This document shows positions 61,320 to 64,000 of a stretch of DNA of 64,000 nt, in pieces. The DNA lies in contig CP046864.1 of NCBI GenBank assembly GCA_039640495.1, positions 2,963,001 to 3,027,000 on the forward strand. The letters run 5' to 3'. The stretch comes from Rhodobacteraceae bacterium IMCC1335. Its GTDB lineage: Bacteria; Pseudomonadota; Alphaproteobacteria; Rhodobacterales; Rhodobacteraceae. The notes beneath the pieces were generated by a model that saw only the letters and a program-made list of their open reading frames with translations, ran no database searches and had not been told where the DNA came from. The first letter of the stretch is position 1; each line of letters starts with the position of its first letter. Both the position numbers and the translations under genes were made by a program.

Positions 61320-61745
61320 ATGTTCACCATCGGCAAAGCGTCGGAACAAAGCGGCGTGAACATCGAAACGATCCGCTACTATGAACGAGAGGGGATTGTC
61401 CCAAAGCCCGGACGCTCCGCTGGTGGGCGTCGGTTATACTCGTCCGACGAAATCGCCAAACTCAGGTTCGTGCGCCGGTGTCGCGATCTGGGTTTTCCGA
61501 TCTCGAACATACAGACCTTTTTATCCCTCACTCCGCAGTATGACCGATCCTGTGGTGAGGTGAGAACCATGGCCGAGAACCATTTGGGTGAGATAAACGC
61601 GAAGATTGAGAACCTTATGCGCCTCAGAGAAGCGCTCTTGAGCCTCTCCAAGAACTGCGATGACGGCACCGCAGACTGTCCAATGCTGGACGCTTTGATG
61701 AAGGATGGCTTTGGCGATGGCCTACACGAGCAAAGCAGCTGCTAG
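61320..61745 (+). CDS. merR: Mercury-responsive regulator MerR
   Basis: 141 residues from ATG 61320. Helix-turn-helix region GVNIETIRYYEREGIVPKPGR (as IETIRYYEREGIV), coiled coil, and the Hg(II) cysteine triad: YDRSCGEV, KNCDDGTADCPML. The final HEQSSC is an extension. Arranged divergently from merTF with the operator between. Confidence 0.92.
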   Translation: MFTIGKASEQSGVNIETIRYYEREGIVPKPGRSAGGRRLYSSDEIAKLRFVRRCRDLGFPISNIQTFLSLTPQYDRSCGEVRTMAENHLGEINAKIENLMRLREALLSLSKNCDDGTADCPMLDALMKDGFGDGLHEQSSC

Positions 61746-62057
61746 TTTAGGCTTCGCAAACCGCAACTTTGTCCTGCAACTCAATCATCTGAAGGTGAAT
61801 TTCGCTAAAATTTGCTCGAACGGCTGCTTTTGCTAGTTTGACGCGATGCATACACCGGATCAATCTCGAACCGAATTCATCGGCGGGGGTCGCGATGCAC
61901 CGAAACCGGCCGTCGATTCAATAGTACGCAAGGTCGGCTAGGTCCGCATAGCAGACATTGGGGTCCGCTGCAGCGAAGGTCCGCTTTGCTATCTGAGTTT
62001 TGAATTTGAACGTTATGGCTCTCAAGCCTACCACGTGGATGATAGGGCCTCTTAGGT
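61746..62057. other. Boundary between metal island and right-end element
   Basis: No gene seen. The base composition falls from the island into the AT-rich element. A short reverse frame near 61877-62074 has no supporting features. The element's left attachment site should be here. Confidence 0.35.
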
Positions 62058-62642
62058 TTAGAACGTAAAGTCATCTTCTTGATGACTGACCTGGTGAACA
62101 GATCTATTAACTGTAACTGTACGATACCCGTCTCTATAGTCCTGCTCGGTGAAGGTCATATCCACCCAGTCATGCTGATAGCTGGCCATGTACTCATTGA
62201 AGATAGCACTGCGTCCTTTTTTAGGACCACTTGCGATTAGTAAGGCGTTTATGACTTGAGTTGGTAGTTGCCATTGGTGGGTTAGCGTATCTAGCAACAC
62301 ATGCAGATGCTTATCTTCTGTTAAGACAAGCACATGGGCATTATCAGCAGTGGCATTGATATCCCCTTTAAGATGCACTCTGTAGATGAGGCTGTTGGGG
62401 TGTTCAGCCAGTAGCTCTTCTATTAACTGGTAATGCTCTGGCTTAGTTAAAGCACTACGATCATACTGCCTTTTATAAGCTTCTCGGGAGCGCTTAGGCT
62501 TTACTGCATAGTACTCTACTCTGTCTTTATGGCTTTTATGAAAGCTGAGCTTAATGCGCCCTGAGGTAAACACCTGAAGGCTGTAGCCTTGGTAGGTTTC
62601 TAGGATCTCATGGGAGAGCTTTGGATCAATATACTTGGTCAT
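62058..62642 (-). CDS. Element protein of unknown function (194 aa)
   Basis: Soluble protein with a His/Lys/Tyr-rich N-terminal half (GYSLQVFTSGRIKLSFHKSH) and an LIYRVHLKGDINATADNAHV segment that looks like a beta-rich core. No recognised motif. It lies downstream of the right-end integrase on the same strand, in the place occupied by the polymerase-like gene in the left-end element, so the two elements share an integrase but differ in cargo. Confidence 0.65.
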   Translation of the reverse strand: MTKYIDPKLSHEILETYQGYSLQVFTSGRIKLSFHKSHKDRVEYYAVKPKRSREAYKRQYDRSALTKPEHYQLIEELLAEHPNSLIYRVHLKGDINATADNAHVLVLTEDKHLHVLLDTLTHQWQLPTQVINALLIASGPKKGRSAIFNEYMASYQHDWVDMTFTEQDYRDGYRTVTVNRSVHQVSHQEDDFTF

Positions 62643-63015
62643 TCTAAATTATCTTTCTGTTCTTAATACAAAAATAAAAAACACCTCAGGAAAGGCTCCT
62701 AAGGCAGGGTTAAAGGATAAGCTGTAAGGGGTAATGCGTAAGACGTAATATGTAAGTCGTAATATATAATATATAATACATAAGGGTTTGGGTGTTCCCA
62801 CACCCTGTCAGCTTAGAACAAACTACACTACAATTTATTCTTTATCGTCTGCTATTAGAGCTGTCTTTATTTCCATAGCTTTGGGATATTTTTTCTATGT
62901 CTTTAGGGCTGCTCTCTGATGCTCTCTTTAAGCACTTCCTTTTTTGATAACCACCTTATGCTTAATCCTTTTGGTGTCTCCTCGTGCCACTCTGGAGCAC
63001 TCTGGTATAGCTCCG
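62643..63015. other. Spacer with AT repeats and hairpin
   Basis: 373 bp without a gene. GTAAKRYGTAA-like short repeats and an ATATATAATATATAATA tract span 62731-62782. A perfect stem GGGTGT/ACACCC with a TCCC loop lies at about 62790-62806. These may form the promoter and leader of the 194-residue gene or a replication region. Confidence 0.35.
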
Positions 63016-64000
63016 TTACTTCCACACCTTTTCCATATGCTCCCGCATGATATCTAGGGCATAGCCTGAACCATAGTTCGCAGCGACTGTGTTAGAACCA
63101 TGACCTAGGATGGCCATAGAGACAGCCTCAGGGCAGCCTGTGTTTCTGAGCTTGTCCTTCATGCGGTGGCGGAGGGAATGCATGGTAAGCTTCTTGTCTG
63201 TTATGACTGTCCTAAGGCGCTTCATGAGCATAGCAGAGGCAGCATCATTGCCACGAGAGCGAGCATACTTGGGGAATATAGCCTCCCCATCCCCCTTGCC
63301 TTTCCTGTGCTCCTGCAGTGTCTCTACTGCTCTCTGGCTCAGTGGGAGTGTTCTATGTGACCCCTTCGTCTTGAGACCTCTAATGTTGTTGGGGCGTATG
63401 GTTACTGAGCGCTCCTGCAGGTCCACGTCTTGGACTTCTAGTCCTACAATCTCCGACAGCCTTGCGCCTGTATCTATCAAGGTGATGAAGAGTGCCCAGG
63501 CAAGCGGGTCATTCTGATAGCAGGGAGTTACTATGGCGATATGCTCGTCCGTCAGTGGATGCCTGTCCTCGACGCTGGCCCCTGCCCCTTTTATCTTCAG
63601 CCCTTTGAACACATTTGGAATGGTAAGGCTATGTTCTGTTATCACGTAGTTCACGGCTGCCTTTACAACGGCCACATTCCTCAGCACCGAGTTGGGCTTC
63701 ATCCGCTCCAGTAAGTGGTCCCGAAAGGCATTGGCATCTGCTCTGGTAATCTCCGCCAGGCTACCCTTTTCCAGCTTGTGCTCTCCCAGGCTGCTTTTAA
63801 GGTCTTTGCGCAGCTTCTTGATACGCAGGGCAGCATCTTTATCTCTCACACCTTCCCCGGCTTTATAGGCTGCATATTCACTTAAGGCTGTATCCAGTGT
63901 CATGGGCGGCGACTGTAGCTTGCCGTTATAGACTTGCCTCACCACTTCCTCTGGCAGTTTGCCCTTGATGGTCTTTGCAAGTTCATTCAGAGCATAGTCC
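63016..64000 (-). CDS. Tyrosine integrase (5' end outside window)
   Basis: About 328 codons reading out of the window edge. Nearly identical in protein and DNA to the frameshifted integrase at 1855-3152, but intact where that one has the missing C. Catalytic residues: Arg in DTGARLSEIVGL, HSLRHRM, LGHGSN and Tyr in AANYGSGY. It probably targets the same attachment sequence as the left copy. The gene lies in the same orientation as its left-end relative, about 60 kb away. Confidence 0.92.
   Translation of the reverse strand, partial: DYALNELAKTIKGKLPEEVVRQVYNGKLQSPPMTLDTALSEYAAYKAGEGVRDKDAALRIKKLRKDLKSSLGEHKLEKGSLAEITRADANAFRDHLLERMKPNSVLRNVAVVKAAVNYVITEHSLTIPNVFKGLKIKGAGASVEDRHPLTDEHIAIVTPCYQNDPLAWALFITLIDTGARLSEIVGLEVQDVDLQERSVTIRPNNIRGLKTKGSHRTLPLSQRAVETLQEHRKGKGDGEAIFPKYARSRGNDAASAMLMKRLRTVITDKKLTMHSLRHRMKDKLRNTGCPEAVSMAILGHGSNTVAANYGSGYALDIMREHMEKVWK

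Overview
The window looks like accessory genome of a marine alphaproteobacterium, most likely Rhodobacterales (roseobacter-like). The basis is gene content: a ChvG/ChvI-like two-component pair, TRAP transporters, DUF2130, a BLUF protein, and a P-ATPase/ZIP/SCO/Dsb/CDF metal cluster typical of that group. Base composition shifts sharply, from AT-rich around 4-24 kb to GC-rich at 48.8-61.7 kb, so the window is a mosaic. I saw no rRNA, tRNA or CRISPR array.

Layout. 1-3.3 kb: an integrated element with a frameshifted tyrosine integrase, a protein with family-A polymerase palm-like motifs and a small membrane protein. 3.7-12.1 kb: a two-component system divergent from an exported-protein operon (Sel1, ClpP-like, extensin-like), then an MFS exporter. 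12.2-12.95 kb: a DnaA-box cluster followed by a noncoding region of three 153-nt structured repeats that ends in an intrinsic terminator. 13-21.6 kb: mixed small genes (nuclease pseudogene, PanB-like, DUF2130, HD, BLUF, phage terminase small subunit, truncated cyclase, GST). 21.6-23.9 kb: an IS3-family element inserted in an IS630-family transposase gene.

24-36.7 kb is the most unusual part. Four copies of a core (AGTGGCGCACCGGGGA) alternate in orientation. They bound three abutting units, each with its own inverted repeats. E1 and E3 carry one cargo gene (alpha/beta hydrolase; adenylate cyclase) plus a tyrosine integrase, and always show the integrase-side arm to the core. E2 carries a TPR-sulfotransferase plus a primase-helicase and always shows the opposite arm. 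A worn arm of a fourth unit (E0) lies to the left. The organisation recalls a shufflon or a chain of site-specific cassettes.

37.3-43.7 kb is a self-contained sulfatase locus: GntR regulator, sulfatase, TRAP transporter DctPQM, and a formylglycine-generating enzyme. 44.0-48.3 kb is another integrated element (integrase, HNH, SF3 helicase, iteron-like repeats). 48.8-61.75 kb is a metal and envelope-redox island: Zn/Cd P-ATPase, ZIP, LspA, two SCO proteins, PCuAC, DsbA/DsbB, CDF, two MerR regulators, and merT/merF without merA. At least three MerR-type promoters with about 19-bp spacers are visible. The right end (62-64 kb) starts a second element whose integrase is nearly the same as the frameshifted one at the left end.
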